NCBI GenBank assembly: GCA_004362315.1
Contig: SNWL01000005.1
Coordinates: 839,781 to 903,780, forward strand
Length of the DNA stretch: 64,000 nucleotides
Origin: Mycobacterium sp. BK086
GTDB lineage: Bacteria; Actinomycetota; Actinomycetes; Mycobacteriales; Mycobacteriaceae
Direction of reading: 5' to 3'
The notes under the pieces are model-generated. The model was not told the origin of the DNA. It was given only the letters and a program-made list of their open reading frames with translations, and did no database searches. A program made the position numbers and the translations under genes. This document shows positions 50,649-61,932 of the stretch, piece after piece. The number at the start of each line of letters is the position of its first letter. The stretch's first letter is position 1.

Positions 50649-51508
50649 TTGCCGAAGCGGTCGATGACCTCACGGGCCAGCGATCGATAGGCCTGTGCGC
50701 CAGCGGATTTCGGTGCCCACGTGGTGATGGGCTCGCCGGCGACACTGGTCTCGGGGAAGCGCACGGTACGGGTGATGACGGTGTCGAACACCAGGTCGCC
50801 GAAACGTTCCAGGACGCGGGCCATCACCTCACGGGCGTTGACCGTGCGGTTGTCGTAGCGGGTGATCAGAATGCCGCTGATCGCCAGCCGTGGGTTGAGC
50901 CGCTCGCGCACCTTGTCGACGGTGTCGGTCAGCAGGGCCAGACCGCGCAGCGAGAAGTACTCGCATTCGGTCGGGATGACCACCCCGTCGGAGCAGGCCA
51001 GCGCGTTGACGGTGAGCAGGCCCAGCGACGGCTGGCAGTCGATGAGCACGTAGTCGTAGCGGTCGAGCACCGGATGCAGCGCGCGGGCCAGGGTCTGCTC
51101 GCGGCCGACCTCGTTGACCAGCTGGATCTCGGCGGCCGACAGGTCGATATTGCTGGGTACCAGGTCCAGGTTCTTGACCCGGGTGTTGATCAGCACCTCA
51201 TCGATGCTCACCCGCGGTTCGATCATCAGGTTGTGCACGGTGTGCGCCAGCTCGTAGTGCGGCACGCCGAGGCCCGCCGACAGCGCGCCCTGCGGATCGA
51301 GGTCGACCAGAAGCACCCGGCGGCCGTACTCGGCCAGCGCGGCGCCCAGGTTGATCGTGGAGGTGGTCTTGCCCACGCCACCCTTCTGATTACACATCGA
51401 GATGACCGTGGCCGGCCCGTGCGAGGTCAGCGGCTGTGGTTCGGGAATGTGTCGGGGTGGGCGGCCGGTGAGACCGATAGCGGCGTCGTCTGAAGCCTCG
51501 TCGGTCAC
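50645..51508 (-). CDS. ParA/Soj-like chromosome partitioning ATPase
   Basis: A 287-residue deviant Walker-type ATPase. The P-loop KGGVGKTT is at residues 42-49 with the signature Lys. VLLVDLDPQGALSAGLG follows, then the switch motif YDYVLIDCQPSLGLLTVNAL. This is the Rv1708-type ParA homologue fixed upstream of scpA-scpB in mycobacteria, distinct from the origin-proximal ParA beside parB. It probably acts with ScpA/ScpB in nucleoid organisation. GTG 51508 start; a TAGACT box lies upstream at 51560-51565 on the minus strand, giving a leader of about 45 nt. The gap to xerD is 94 nt. Confidence 0.92.
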   Translation of the reverse strand: MTDEASDDAAIGLTGRPPRHIPEPQPLTSHGPATVISMCNQKGGVGKTTSTINLGAALAEYGRRVLLVDLDPQGALSAGLGVPHYELAHTVHNLMIEPRVSIDEVLINTRVKNLDLVPSNIDLSAAEIQLVNEVGREQTLARALHPVLDRYDYVLIDCQPSLGLLTVNALACSDGVVIPTECEYFSLRGLALLTDTVDKVRERLNPRLAISGILITRYDNRTVNAREVMARVLERFGDLVFDTVITRTVRFPETSVAGEPITTWAPKSAGAQAYRSLAREVIDRFGK

Positions 51509-51602
51509 GCCGTGCCCCCCGTCATCAGGCGATTCGGCGGCGTGGCGAACATCCGCGAAAGTCTAACGGTGTGTCGGCGCTCCGAATGGCAGACCCGCGA
51601 CT

Positions 51603-52543
51603 TCATGCGCGCGGATGTGCGCCGGCCCAGACCTCGCGCAGCGCGTGCACGGTGACCAGGGTGTAGATCTGCGTCGTGGTGACCGACGCGTGTCCGAGCA
51701 GCTCCTGGACCACGCGGACGTCGGCCCCGCCGTCCAGGAGGTGGGTGGCGAACGAATGCCTCAGCGTGTGCGGCGACACCGCCGCCGAGATACCGGCTCG
51801 TTCGGCTGCGTCCTGCAAGACCTGCCACGCACTCTGCCGAGACAGCTGCCCGCCGCGCGCGTTGAGGAAGATCTTCGGCGTGCCGCGGCCCCGGCGCGCC
51901 AGCTCGGGGCGGCCCCGCACCAGGTAGGCGTCCAGCGCCGCGATCGCCGGCCTGCCGACGGGCACCAGGCGCTGCTTGCCGCCCTTGCCGCGCAACAGCA
52001 CCGACCGGGCCTCGGTGTCGACATCGTCGACGTCCAGGCCAACCGCCTCGGAGATGCGGGCGCCCGTCGAATACAGCAGCTCCAGCATCGCGCGGTTGCG
52101 CAACGTCAGCGGTCCGTCGGACGGGCTGTCTCCGCCGGCTCCCTCGAGCAGGGCCAGGACTTCGTCCAGGGTCAGGCTCTTGGGCAGCCGCCGACTCGGG
52201 GTGGGCGGCTTGACCGCCCTGGCGACGTCGACGCCGATGATGCCTTCGGCAGCCGCGAAGCGGTGAAACCCGCGAACCGCGATCAGCGCCCGCGCCGCCG
52301 AGACCGCCGACAGCGGAACCGCTCCGGAGTCCGGGTCGCCGCGGCGCAGCGCCACGAGGAAGTCGCTGACGTCGTTTTCGGTGACGTTGGCCAGATCGCC
52401 GATGCCGCGCAGGCTCAGGTGCTCGACGTAGCGTCGTAGATCGCGCCGATACGAGCTGATCGTGTTGGCCGCCACCCCGCGCTCGATCGTCAGGTGGTCG
52501 AGGTAGCCCTGCAGCTGCCCGTCGAGCGCGGGCCGGAAGGTCG

Positions 52544-52547
<4 letters not shown>
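51603..52547 (-). CDS. xerD: Tyrosine recombinase XerD
   Basis: A 314-residue site-specific recombinase that resolves chromosome dimers at dif with XerC. The N-terminal SAM-like domain ([29 protein letters not shown]) is followed by catalytic Arg in [40 protein letters not shown] with His and the nucleophile Tyr. It is adjacent to chromosome-segregation genes, which suits its role. ATG 52547 overlaps the nudix stop by 4 nt. Confidence 0.95.
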
Positions 52548-54956
<2,409 letters not shown>

Positions 54957-55064
54957 CTAGCTGGGGCCTGCCGACCCACGGAATCTCACCCTAACACCGA
55001 CGCCGACAAGGTGGCGCTAACACGCCAGTGGGCTGCGTTACTTCGGGGTTACTCCCCGGCCGGG

Positions 55065-56006
55065 TTACTGCGGCAGCGTGATCGACGTCGCACCGGGCCC
55101 GATGCCGTACTTCCCGGCCGGCACGCCGTTGATCAAGCTCTGCAGGGCCAGCACGGTTGTGATGCGGCCGGACTCGACGTTGATGTCGTCGACGGTCGTG
55201 ACATCGGCGGCCATGCCGGCGTCGGCGCGGGCCACCGCCACCGCCGAGGTTCCGGCGGCCGATCCGTCGCGGCCGGCCAGCACGGTCCCCGCGCCGTGCG
55301 GGGCCATGGCCGCGGCGAAGCGGGCGACGGTGGAGCCCTGGTTGCCGGCATCGTCGCCGAGCGCTCCCCCGGTGACGATCACCGCGGTGTTGGCCGCGCC
55401 GACGTGATCGCCCTGGTAGGTCACGAAGCCGGTCTCGCGCAGCGCGGCCAGCACGGTGTCGCGCTGCCCGTCGTCGGCGGGTTTGATCTCCGGCTTGCGG
55501 TTGATCAGCAGTGTGATGCCCAGCAGGTCTCCGGCTTGGGAACCCTGGTCGACCATCGTCGTGCTCAGCTGCGCCCCGGCGGGAACGATCGAGGAGTTGA
55601 CCACCGAGCGCAGCTTCTCCGCCGAGTTGGCGTCGACGAACTGCTGAGTCAGTGCGATCGTCCCGGTGACCGTGCCGCCGGCCTGGCCGACGATCCGGCT
55701 CATCGCCGACATGTCATCGTTGTCGGCGTCGGGTGTGCGGATCAGCACGACCGACTTGCCGGCCAGTACGTCGCGCACCATCCGGCCCGCCATCTGAGTG
55801 TCGAAATCATCAGCGGCAGCCAGCTTTTCGTTCACCGCGTTGCGCTGGTCGGTGAGCGTGGTGATCTGCTTGTTCAGATCCTGCTTCTCGGCGCGCAGCC
55901 CCGACAGCAACGTGTCGGACAGCACGCCTGAGCCCAAGAACACCCCGACGGCCAGCGCAAGGAACACCGCTGCCAGCGAAATGGCATGGTGGCGTAGCGT
56001 AATCAC
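55065..56006 (-). CDS. steB: SteB (MctB/Rv1698 family) envelope protein
   Basis: A 313-residue protein of the Rv1698 family. It has an N-terminal membrane anchor (RHHAISLAAVFLALAVGVFLGSGVL), a short coiled coil (LRAEKQDLNKQITTLTDQRNAVNEKLAAADD) and an extracytoplasmic domain. The family was described as a copper-related protein (MctB). Its corynebacterial counterpart SteB partners SteA in daughter-cell separation through RipA-type hydrolases, which fits the adjacent steA. GTG 56006 start. The gap to steA is 25 nt. Confidence 0.9.
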   Translation of the reverse strand: MITLRHHAISLAAVFLALAVGVFLGSGVLSDTLLSGLRAEKQDLNKQITTLTDQRNAVNEKLAAADDFDTQMAGRMVRDVLAGKSVVLIRTPDADNDDMSAMSRIVGQAGGTVTGTIALTQQFVDANSAEKLRSVVNSSIVPAGAQLSTTMVDQGSQAGDLLGITLLINRKPEIKPADDGQRDTVLAALRETGFVTYQGDHVGAANTAVIVTGGALGDDAGNQGSTVARFAAAMAPHGAGTVLAGRDGSAAGTSAVAVARADAGMAADVTTVDDINVESGRITTVLALQSLINGVPAGKYGIGPGATSITLPQ

Positions 56007-56031
56007 AGCGGTGAGCCTTTCTGCCCGTCGC

Positions 56032-57216
56032 CTAGGTCACCCAGCTCTGCACCCACAGCGAGAAGCGGTTCCAGTAAGTCACGATCCAGTCGATGACGAA
56101 GGTGTCAGCGCGCGAAACCCACAGTGCGGCAATGATTGCGAGCAGCACCGCCAGGATCAGCATGGCGATCGCGCCGCCGGAGATGTGGTTGCGGTACAGC
56201 GTGGCAACGGCTTTCGCGTCGACGAGCTTCTCGCCCACCTTGAGCCGGGTGAGGAAGGTCGACGGGTTGCTCTGCTGTCGAGACCGGTCGAAGAACTCTT
56301 CGATGCTGGCCGAATGGCCCGCGGTGACGATCAGCGCGGCGCCGTGGTGGTCGACCAACAACAGCGCCAGGTCGGCGGCCGAGCCGGCGGCCGGGAACGT
56401 CATCGCTCCGATGCCCAGATCCTGAATGCGCTCCAGGCCGTTGGCGTGTCCGTCGGAGTCCGCAGGCAGGACCACCTGCGCACCGCTCTTGAGCACGTCG
56501 GCGCTCATCTGGTCGGGGTTGCCGACGATCAGCTGCGGGCGGTAGCCGCACTTCTGCAGGACGTCGGCGCCGCCCTCCACACCGACCAGCACCGGCTGGT
56601 ACTCCTTGATGAACGGTTTGAGCGCCTTGAGGTCTTCGGCGGCACCCGGCCCGTCGGACACCACCACGACGTGGCGTCGGTAGACGTCGACGTCGATGTC
56701 GGGGATGCCGATCCCGTCGATCAGCAGCGGGCTCTCGCTCCGGATGAACTCGATGGTGTTGCCGGCGAACGCCTCCAAATGCGCGACGAGTCCGGTCTTG
56801 GCGTCCTGCATGAGATCGGCGATCTCTTCGTCGCTGCGCTCCACACCGTGGGCCAGGCGGCGATCGCCCGCATACACACCGCCGTTGTGCAGCCGGATCT
56901 TCGCGCCGTCCTTGATCTTCTTGAAGACCTCGTCACTGGCACTGTCGATCAACGTGATGTTGTTGGCCACCAACACCTCCGGGCCGAGGTTCGGGTAGCG
57001 GCCCGAAATCGACGGAGAGGCGTTGACCACGCCGGCGACGTTGGCGTCGACCAGCGCGTCGGCGGTCATCCGGTCCAGGTCGAGGATGTCGAGCACCACG
57101 ATGTCGCCCGGGCCGATGCGGCGCAGCAGGCGGTCGATGTCGCGGTCGACGCGGGCCGTACCCGTGACGCCTGGTCGTGCACCGGTGTTTCGCGAGAGGA
57201 GCGCTGACATCTTCAT
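56032..57216 (-). CDS. steA: SteA, cytosolic partner of SteB
   Basis: A 394-residue protein of the Rv1697 family. Its N-terminal and central part resembles thiamin pyrophosphokinase-like nucleotide-binding folds (VASP-style LVANNITLIDSASDE, AHLEAFAGNTIEFIRSESPLLIDGIGIPD, PFIKEYQPVLVGVEGGADVLQ), and a C-terminal TM helix (AIAMLILAVLLAIIAALWVS) anchors it near SteB. SteA/SteB are needed for proper cell separation in Corynebacterium. The start at 57216 matches the 393-residue homologue; ATG 57210 is an alternative. Upstream is an array of MtrA-like boxes. Confidence 0.9.
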   Translation of the reverse strand: MKMSALLSRNTGARPGVTGTARVDRDIDRLLRRIGPGDIVVLDILDLDRMTADALVDANVAGVVNASPSISGRYPNLGPEVLVANNITLIDSASDEVFKKIKDGAKIRLHNGGVYAGDRRLAHGVERSDEEIADLMQDAKTGLVAHLEAFAGNTIEFIRSESPLLIDGIGIPDIDVDVYRRHVVVVSDGPGAAEDLKALKPFIKEYQPVLVGVEGGADVLQKCGYRPQLIVGNPDQMSADVLKSGAQVVLPADSDGHANGLERIQDLGIGAMTFPAAGSAADLALLLVDHHGAALIVTAGHSASIEEFFDRSRQQSNPSTFLTRLKVGEKLVDAKAVATLYRNHISGGAIAMLILAVLLAIIAALWVSRADTFVIDWIVTYWNRFSLWVQSWVT

Positions 57217-57262
57217 GGGCCGATTCTGTCGGCGACGCGACGGATATCCGCGGAGGCGCGCC

Positions 57263-57305
57263 GTAACACCAGCCACACAAGTCACATTTTGTCACAGCAG
57301 TAACA
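57263..57305. promoter_or_regulatory. Tandem MtrA-like boxes between steA and a secreted-protein gene
   Basis: Five related 6-mers recur at near-helical spacing: GTAACA (57263), GCCACA (57272), GTCACA (57281), GTCACA (57291) and GTAACA (57300), with steps of 9, 9, 10 and 9 bp. The known MtrA target is a direct repeat of 9-mers beginning GTCACA; the box at 57291 reads GTCACAGCA, near the reported GTCACAGCG. The array is centred between divergent steA (47 bp away) and the 57353 gene. Confidence 0.6.
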
Positions 57306-57340
57306 CGATTTGATCGCGGAAAAATGGCGGTTCCGGCAGG

Positions 57341-57346
57341 TACCGT
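57341..57346 (+). promoter_or_regulatory. -10 box TACCGT, leaderless start
   Basis: TACCGT ends 6 nt before ATG 57353. There is no Shine-Dalgarno. The MtrA-like array ends 35 bp upstream, overlapping the expected -35 and its upstream region. Confidence 0.5.
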
Positions 57347-57352
57347 CAGCTG

Positions 57353-58303
57353 ATGTCCTGGAGGGGCGGGCTACTCGTTGCATGTGGGGTCGGTGCGGCG
57401 CTCATCGGCGGCGCCGGCCTCGCGAGCGCCGACTCGTCCGGCACGGGCTCGTCGCCCAAAGACTCGGCACACTCGGTGGCGCATTCGCGCCCGGCGTCGC
57501 ACCGCGCGGTCAAGAAGCCGGCTCGGCTCGGCACGATGCGGTCAACTCCCCCAATGCTTTCCGCCCGCCGCGAACCCGGCTCCGGTCTGGCCGGGCCCGC
57601 CCCGCGGCCACCTGTGCAGCCGCCGGGAACCGACCCGGTCGCGGCCGTCACGCGGTGGTTCGACGACCTGCACTACTACCTGACCGGCGCCCCGGAGACA
57701 CATCCCACTCCTGCCGACACCACCGCGACTGTGTACGGCGACATCGGCAAATGGATGCTCGAACGCGACGGCTCGCTCGCCGACTGGCCCAGCCCCGCCT
57801 ACCCCTTCAAGACCCTCTACCAGCCGATCAACGTCATCGTCGTCGACCGGACGTCGACCACCGCCGCCGAGTCGGCACAGAAGATCAACGCCGCGATGGC
57901 CGCCGCGGGCTTCCCGGCCCAGCAGATCCACTCCACGGGCTATCAGGGCCTCATCGACGGCGTCCTGTACGGCCAGCAGCCCGCCGGGCCGCAGGAGGCG
58001 TTCTCGAATGCGCACTGGTTGTTGATCAACGACCACGGCCGGCTCTTCGGGCCTTCGCCAGATGCCGCCGACAGCGGCTTCGTGTGGACGGCGTCATTCA
58101 GCCGCGAGCAGCCCGGCCTGTCGAACCTGAATCCCACCCACATCTACGTGTCGTTCGACAAAGCCCGCGACGCCGTACGCGCCGGGCTGGTCGGCAGTGG
58201 CGCGATCGATCTGGGTCTGGTGGCGTTGGACAACAAACTCTCCGGGCGCACGATCACCACCGGCGACCATGACGGCTACGCCGTCGTGATCTCACTCGGC
58301 TGA
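57353..58303 (+). CDS. Secreted protein, possible cell-wall-related role
   Basis: A 316-residue exported protein. The signal peptide (RGGLLVACGVGAALIGGAGLASA) is cleaved before DSSGT. A basic Ser/Pro/Ala linker of about 70 residues precedes a folded C-terminal domain (residues about 100-316: WFDDLHYYLTGAPETHP, PINVIVVDRTSTTAAESAQKINAAMAAAGFPAQQIHSTGYQ, THIYVSFDKARDAVRAGLVGSGAIDLG). No family is recognised. It is divergent from steA under a shared MtrA-like array, so it may be co-regulated with cell-division genes. Its end overlaps recN by 12 nt. Confidence 0.72.
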   Translation: MSWRGGLLVACGVGAALIGGAGLASADSSGTGSSPKDSAHSVAHSRPASHRAVKKPARLGTMRSTPPMLSARREPGSGLAGPAPRPPVQPPGTDPVAAVTRWFDDLHYYLTGAPETHPTPADTTATVYGDIGKWMLERDGSLADWPSPAYPFKTLYQPINVIVVDRTSTTAAESAQKINAAMAAAGFPAQQIHSTGYQGLIDGVLYGQQPAGPQEAFSNAHWLLINDHGRLFGPSPDAADSGFVWTASFSREQPGLSNLNPTHIYVSFDKARDAVRAGLVGSGAIDLGLVALDNKLSGRTITTGDHDGYAVVISLG

Positions 58304-60043
58304 GTCCGCCTGCGCGGCTTCCAGCAGTTCGCGGGCATGCGCACGGCCGGTGTCGGATTCCCCGAGCCCGGCCAGCATGCGGGCCAACTCGGCTACCCGT
58401 TGTTCGGTGTCGAGGCGGCGAACCTCGCTGGTCCCCTTACCTGAGCTGTCGACCACGAGGTGACTGTCGGCGTAGGCGGCGACCTGCGGCAGATGGGTGA
58501 CGACGATGACCTGATGACTGCGGGCCAGCCGTGCCAGCCGGCGACCGATCTGGACCGCGGCCCGGCCACCGACTCCGGCGTCGACCTCGTCGAACACCAT
58601 CGTGGTGCCCTCGGCCGATGCTGCCAACACCACCTCCAGTGCGAGCATGACGCGCGACAGCTCACCGCCGGAGGCGCTCTTGTTCAACGGCAGCACGTCG
58701 CTGCCGCGGTGCGCGGTGAAGCCGAACTCGACCAGGTCGATGCCTTCGCCGCCGGCGTGCACGGTCTCACCGGACGGCAACCGCAGCGGCGCGCTGTCGT
58801 CTTCGCGCGCCGGCATCAGCGATACGGTCACCGTGAAGTCGGCGTGCGTCATGGCCAGCCCGGTGAGCTCGGCGGTGATCGCCTTCGCCAGCCCCTTGGC
58901 GGCCTTGGCCCGCACCTTGGACACCTCCAGCGCGGCGGTGGCCACCTGCCCGGCGAGCTCGTCGACCCGGCGGGCCAGCCCGGCCAGTGCGTCCTCGGAG
59001 ACGTCCAGTTGTGCGAGGCGTTCCCGCGACTCCTTGGCCCAGGCCAGCACACCGTCGACGTCGGCGGCGTACTTGCGGGTCAGGCTGCGCAGTTCGGCCT
59101 GGCGGGCGAGTTTGGTTTCCAAAGCACTCGCGTCGTCGGGCAGGTCACCGAGGAAATCGCCGAGTTCGCGGGCGACATCACCGACGACGGTCAGGGCGTC
59201 GGCAAGCTGACGGGCCAGGGCACCAAGCGCCGGGTCGTCGGTCGATTGCAGCAGTGACACCGCACGGCCCAAAGTGTCTGTCGCAGAATGGGGTTCACCG
59301 TCGGCGAGCTCGTCGATCGACAGGTTGGCCCGCGCACCGGCGACCGCCTCACGCAGGGCGTCGAGTTCCGACAGCCGACGAATGTCGGCGACCAGCGACT
59401 CGTCCTCGCCGGGCGCGGGGTCGACTCCGTCGATCTCGGTGAGGGCGAACTTCAGCCGGTCGGCCTCCTGGGCCAGTTCGCGGGCACGGTTGGTCCGGTC
59501 GACGAGATCGCGGCGGGCCACCAGCCACTGATCGCGCACCTTCGTGTAGCGCTCGAGCTTGGCGTCGACATCGGCGAACCGGTCCAGCGCGCCGCGCTGC
59601 TCCTCGGGGCGCATGAGCCGCAACTGGTCGTTCTGCCCGTGCAGGGTCAGCAGCCCGGTGGTGAACGTGGTCAGCGACTTGGCCGGCACACTGCGCCCAC
59701 CAAGGTAGGCCCGCGACGGTCCCTCCTTGCTGACGGTGCGCAGCGCGATGATGCTGCCGTCGTCGTCGCGGTCGGCGCCGGACGAATCGAGGATCTCGTC
59801 GATCTGGGCCGCGGTTGCGTCGTCGAGTTCCGCGGTGGCGAACCGGCCTTCGACGACGGCCCGCTCGGCACCCGAACGCACGCGGGTGGCATCGGCACGG
59901 GCCCCGCCCAGCAGATGAAGTCCGGTCACCACCATGGTCTTGCCGGTGCCCGTCTCGCCGGTCAGCACGGTCAGGCCGCGGTCGAACTCCGCGGTCGCGG
60001 CGCTGATGGCGCCCAGTGATTCGATCCGGATCTCAGCCAGCAT
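58292..60043 (-). CDS. recN: DNA repair protein RecN
   Basis: A 583-residue SMC-like ATPase in double-strand-break repair. Walker A GETGTGKT is at residues 29-36. LLTLHGQNDQLRLMRPEEQRGALDRF and a central coiled coil follow. The C-terminal signature SASGGELSRVMLALE, Walker B TMVFDEVDAGVGG and VTHLPQVAAYADSH complete the head. ATG 60043 gives the family length; the frame stays open to 60118 but lies over the nadK end. It begins 7 nt after nadK and overlaps the end of the 57353 gene on the opposite strand. Confidence 0.95.
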   Translation of the reverse strand: MLAEIRIESLGAISAATAEFDRGLTVLTGETGTGKTMVVTGLHLLGGARADATRVRSGAERAVVEGRFATAELDDATAAQIDEILDSSGADRDDDGSIIALRTVSKEGPSRAYLGGRSVPAKSLTTFTTGLLTLHGQNDQLRLMRPEEQRGALDRFADVDAKLERYTKVRDQWLVARRDLVDRTNRARELAQEADRLKFALTEIDGVDPAPGEDESLVADIRRLSELDALREAVAGARANLSIDELADGEPHSATDTLGRAVSLLQSTDDPALGALARQLADALTVVGDVARELGDFLGDLPDDASALETKLARQAELRSLTRKYAADVDGVLAWAKESRERLAQLDVSEDALAGLARRVDELAGQVATAALEVSKVRAKAAKGLAKAITAELTGLAMTHADFTVTVSLMPAREDDSAPLRLPSGETVHAGGEGIDLVEFGFTAHRGSDVLPLNKSASGGELSRVMLALEVVLAASAEGTTMVFDEVDAGVGGRAAVQIGRRLARLARSHQVIVVTHLPQVAAYADSHLVVDSSGKGTSEVRRLDTEQRVAELARMLAGLGESDTGRAHARELLEAAQADSAE

Positions 60044-60050
60044 CCGCGAC

Positions 60051-60929
60051 TCACTGCCCCCGCCAGCCGGTGACCGGCAGGCGGAATTTGCGCACCAAGC
60101 GGTCGGTGAACGGTGCACTGTCCAGTCGCACCCACTTCAGCGGTGTCGTGCATTTGGTGACCTCGAGGCGACCACCGGCAGGCACCCGCATCTCGCGGCG
60201 GCCGTCGCAGAACACCAGCGCCTCGTGGCTGTCGTCCTCGATCTCGATGGCGATCAGGGCGGTCGGGCTGGTGACCATCGGTCGGGCGAACAACGCGTGA
60301 GCGTTGTTGGGCACCACCAGGATTGCCTCCAGGTCCGGCCACACCACCGGGCCGCCTGCCGAGAACGCATAGGCCGTGGATCCGGTCGGGCTGGAGACCA
60401 GGACGCCGTCGCAGCCGAACGCAGACACCGGGCGGCCGTCGATCTCCAGGACGACGCCGATGACCCCCAGCCGGGCGCCCTTCTCCAGGCTGGCCTCATT
60501 GAGCGCCCAGCCGTGCGAGACGACCTTGTCGTTGGCGCGGACGGTGATGTCGAGCGTCATTCGGTTCTCGACGCGATAGTCGCGGGCGACGACGTGTTCG
60601 AGGACGGTGTCGATGACCTCGGCTTCGGCCTCGGCCAAGAAGCCAATGCGGCCCAGGTTGATTCCCAGCACCGGGATTTCAGCGTTGCGTGCCAATTCAG
60701 CGGCACGCAGGAAGGTGCCGTCGCCGCCGAGCACCAGCACGAGCTCGCAGCCGATGGCCGCGTTGGCGTCGTCGTCGACGACCTCGGCATCCGAGCCGAG
60801 TGTCTCGGCGGAGAGCACCCGCAGTCCGATCCCGTTGTCGCCCAGCACTTTCTCGACCCGGCGAGCCGTCTCGGTGGCCTCGTCGCGGCCAGTGTGCACG
60901 ACGAGCAGGATCAACCGCTCAGAAGTCAT
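60051..60929 (-). CDS. nadK: NAD kinase
   Basis: A 292-residue NAD kinase that makes NADP+ from NAD+. The GGDG motif is in [16 protein letters not shown], the NE/D motif in [12 protein letters not shown], and the Gly-rich [16 protein letters not shown] loop is intact. ATG 60929 overlaps the tlyA stop (ATGA). Mycobacterial NadK can use polyphosphate as well as ATP. Confidence 0.95.
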   Translation of the reverse strand: MTSERLILLVVHTGRDEATETARRVEKVLGDNGIGLRVLSAETLGSDAEVVDDDANAAIGCELVLVLGGDGTFLRAAELARNAEIPVLGINLGRIGFLAEAEAEVIDTVLEHVVARDYRVENRMTLDITVRANDKVVSHGWALNEASLEKGARLGVIGVVLEIDGRPVSAFGCDGVLVSSPTGSTAYAFSAGGPVVWPDLEAILVVPNNAHALFARPMVTSPTALIAIEIEDDSHEALVFCDGRREMRVPAGGRLEVTKCTTPLKWVRLDSAPFTDRLVRKFRLPVTGWRGQ

Positions 60930-61735
60930 TGCGGTCCTTCCGCGACGGCGCCGCGTACCGCGGCGTCCAATTCGTCTCCGTGTAGCCCGCGCTCGGTCTT
61001 GGCGCGCAGCCACAGGAAGTATTCGACATTGCCCGACGGCCCGGGCAGCGGGCTCGCGGTCGCGCCGACGGTCTGCCAGCCCAGCTCGCCGGCGCGGGCG
61101 GCGACGGCCAGCACTGCGGCGGCGCGCAGCTCCGGATCGGAGACGACGCCGCCGGCGCCGACCTGCTCCCGCCCCACCTCGAACTGTGGCTTCACCATGG
61201 GAACGATATCGGCGTCCACCGACGCGCTCGCGGTCAGTGCGGGCAGCACCGTGGCCAGCGAGATGAACGACAGGTCGGCGACCACCACCTGAACAGGACC
61301 GCCGATGGCCTCCGCGGTGAGGTCGCGCACGTTGGTGCGCTCGATGACCACCACTCGTTCGTCGGAACGCAACGACCAGGCCAGCTGCCCGTAGCCGACG
61401 TCGACAGCCACCACTTCGGACGCGCCGCGGTCCAGCAGCACCTCAGTGAAGCCACCGGTCGAGGCGCCCGCGTCGAGGCACCGGCGGCCCGTCACGTCGA
61501 TACCGAAGGCGTCCAGCGCACCGATCAGCTTGTGGGCGCCGCGGGACACCCAGGTGCGCTCGTCGCTGGCTTCGACAGTGAGATTCGCGGTGACCGCGAC
61601 CGCGGTCGCGGGCTTGACTGCCCGCATACCGTCGATGCTGACCTTGCCGGCGCCGATGAGTTCGGCGGCCTGCTGCCGCGACCGCGCCAATCCTCGCCGG
61701 ACCAGCTCAGCGTCAACCCGGGCACGCCGCGTCAT
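60926..61735 (-). CDS. tlyA: TlyA, rRNA 2'-O-methyltransferase
   Basis: A 269-residue methyltransferase with an N-terminal S4 RNA-binding domain ([33 protein letters not shown]) and an FtsJ-like domain ([14 protein letters not shown], then the SAM loop [20 protein letters not shown]). It methylates C1409 of 16S and C1920 of 23S rRNA in M. tuberculosis, which confers capreomycin susceptibility. It is 8 nt from the small Rv1693-like gene upstream and overlaps nadK. Confidence 0.95.
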   Translation of the reverse strand: MTRRARVDAELVRRGLARSRQQAAELIGAGKVSIDGMRAVKPATAVAVTANLTVEASDERTWVSRGAHKLIGALDAFGIDVTGRRCLDAGASTGGFTEVLLDRGASEVVAVDVGYGQLAWSLRSDERVVVIERTNVRDLTAEAIGGPVQVVVADLSFISLATVLPALTASASVDADIVPMVKPQFEVGREQVGAGGVVSDPELRAAAVLAVAARAGELGWQTVGATASPLPGPSGNVEYFLWLRAKTERGLHGDELDAAVRGAVAEGPQ

Positions 61736-61743
61736 ACGCGAAC

Positions 61744-61932
61744 TCAGCCCTTCTCCACCGATTCCAGCGCGTCGACCAGGATCTGGTGCGCTTCCTCGAG
61801 CTGGCGTCCGACCGCGTCGATATCGACACCGGTGACGTCGGCGCTGTCCGGGTCGACGCTGGGCAGCTGAGCCAGTACAGCGTCGATATCGGTGCGGATC
61901 TGTTCGGGGTCGGTACTCATATCGCCATTCAC
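61744..61932 (-). CDS. Small Rv1693-like protein
   Basis: A 62-residue acidic helical protein (DPEQIRTDIDAVLAQLPSVDPDSADVTGVDIDAVGRQLEEAHQILVDALESVEKG). A homologue of similar size occupies the same place in M. tuberculosis (Rv1693). The GTG at 61932 overlaps the stop of the HAD gene (GTGA); the ATG at 61920 is the other start. Function unknown. It sits between the HAD phosphatase and tlyA. Confidence 0.8.
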   Translation of the reverse strand: MNGDMSTDPEQIRTDIDAVLAQLPSVDPDSADVTGVDIDAVGRQLEEAHQILVDALESVEKG

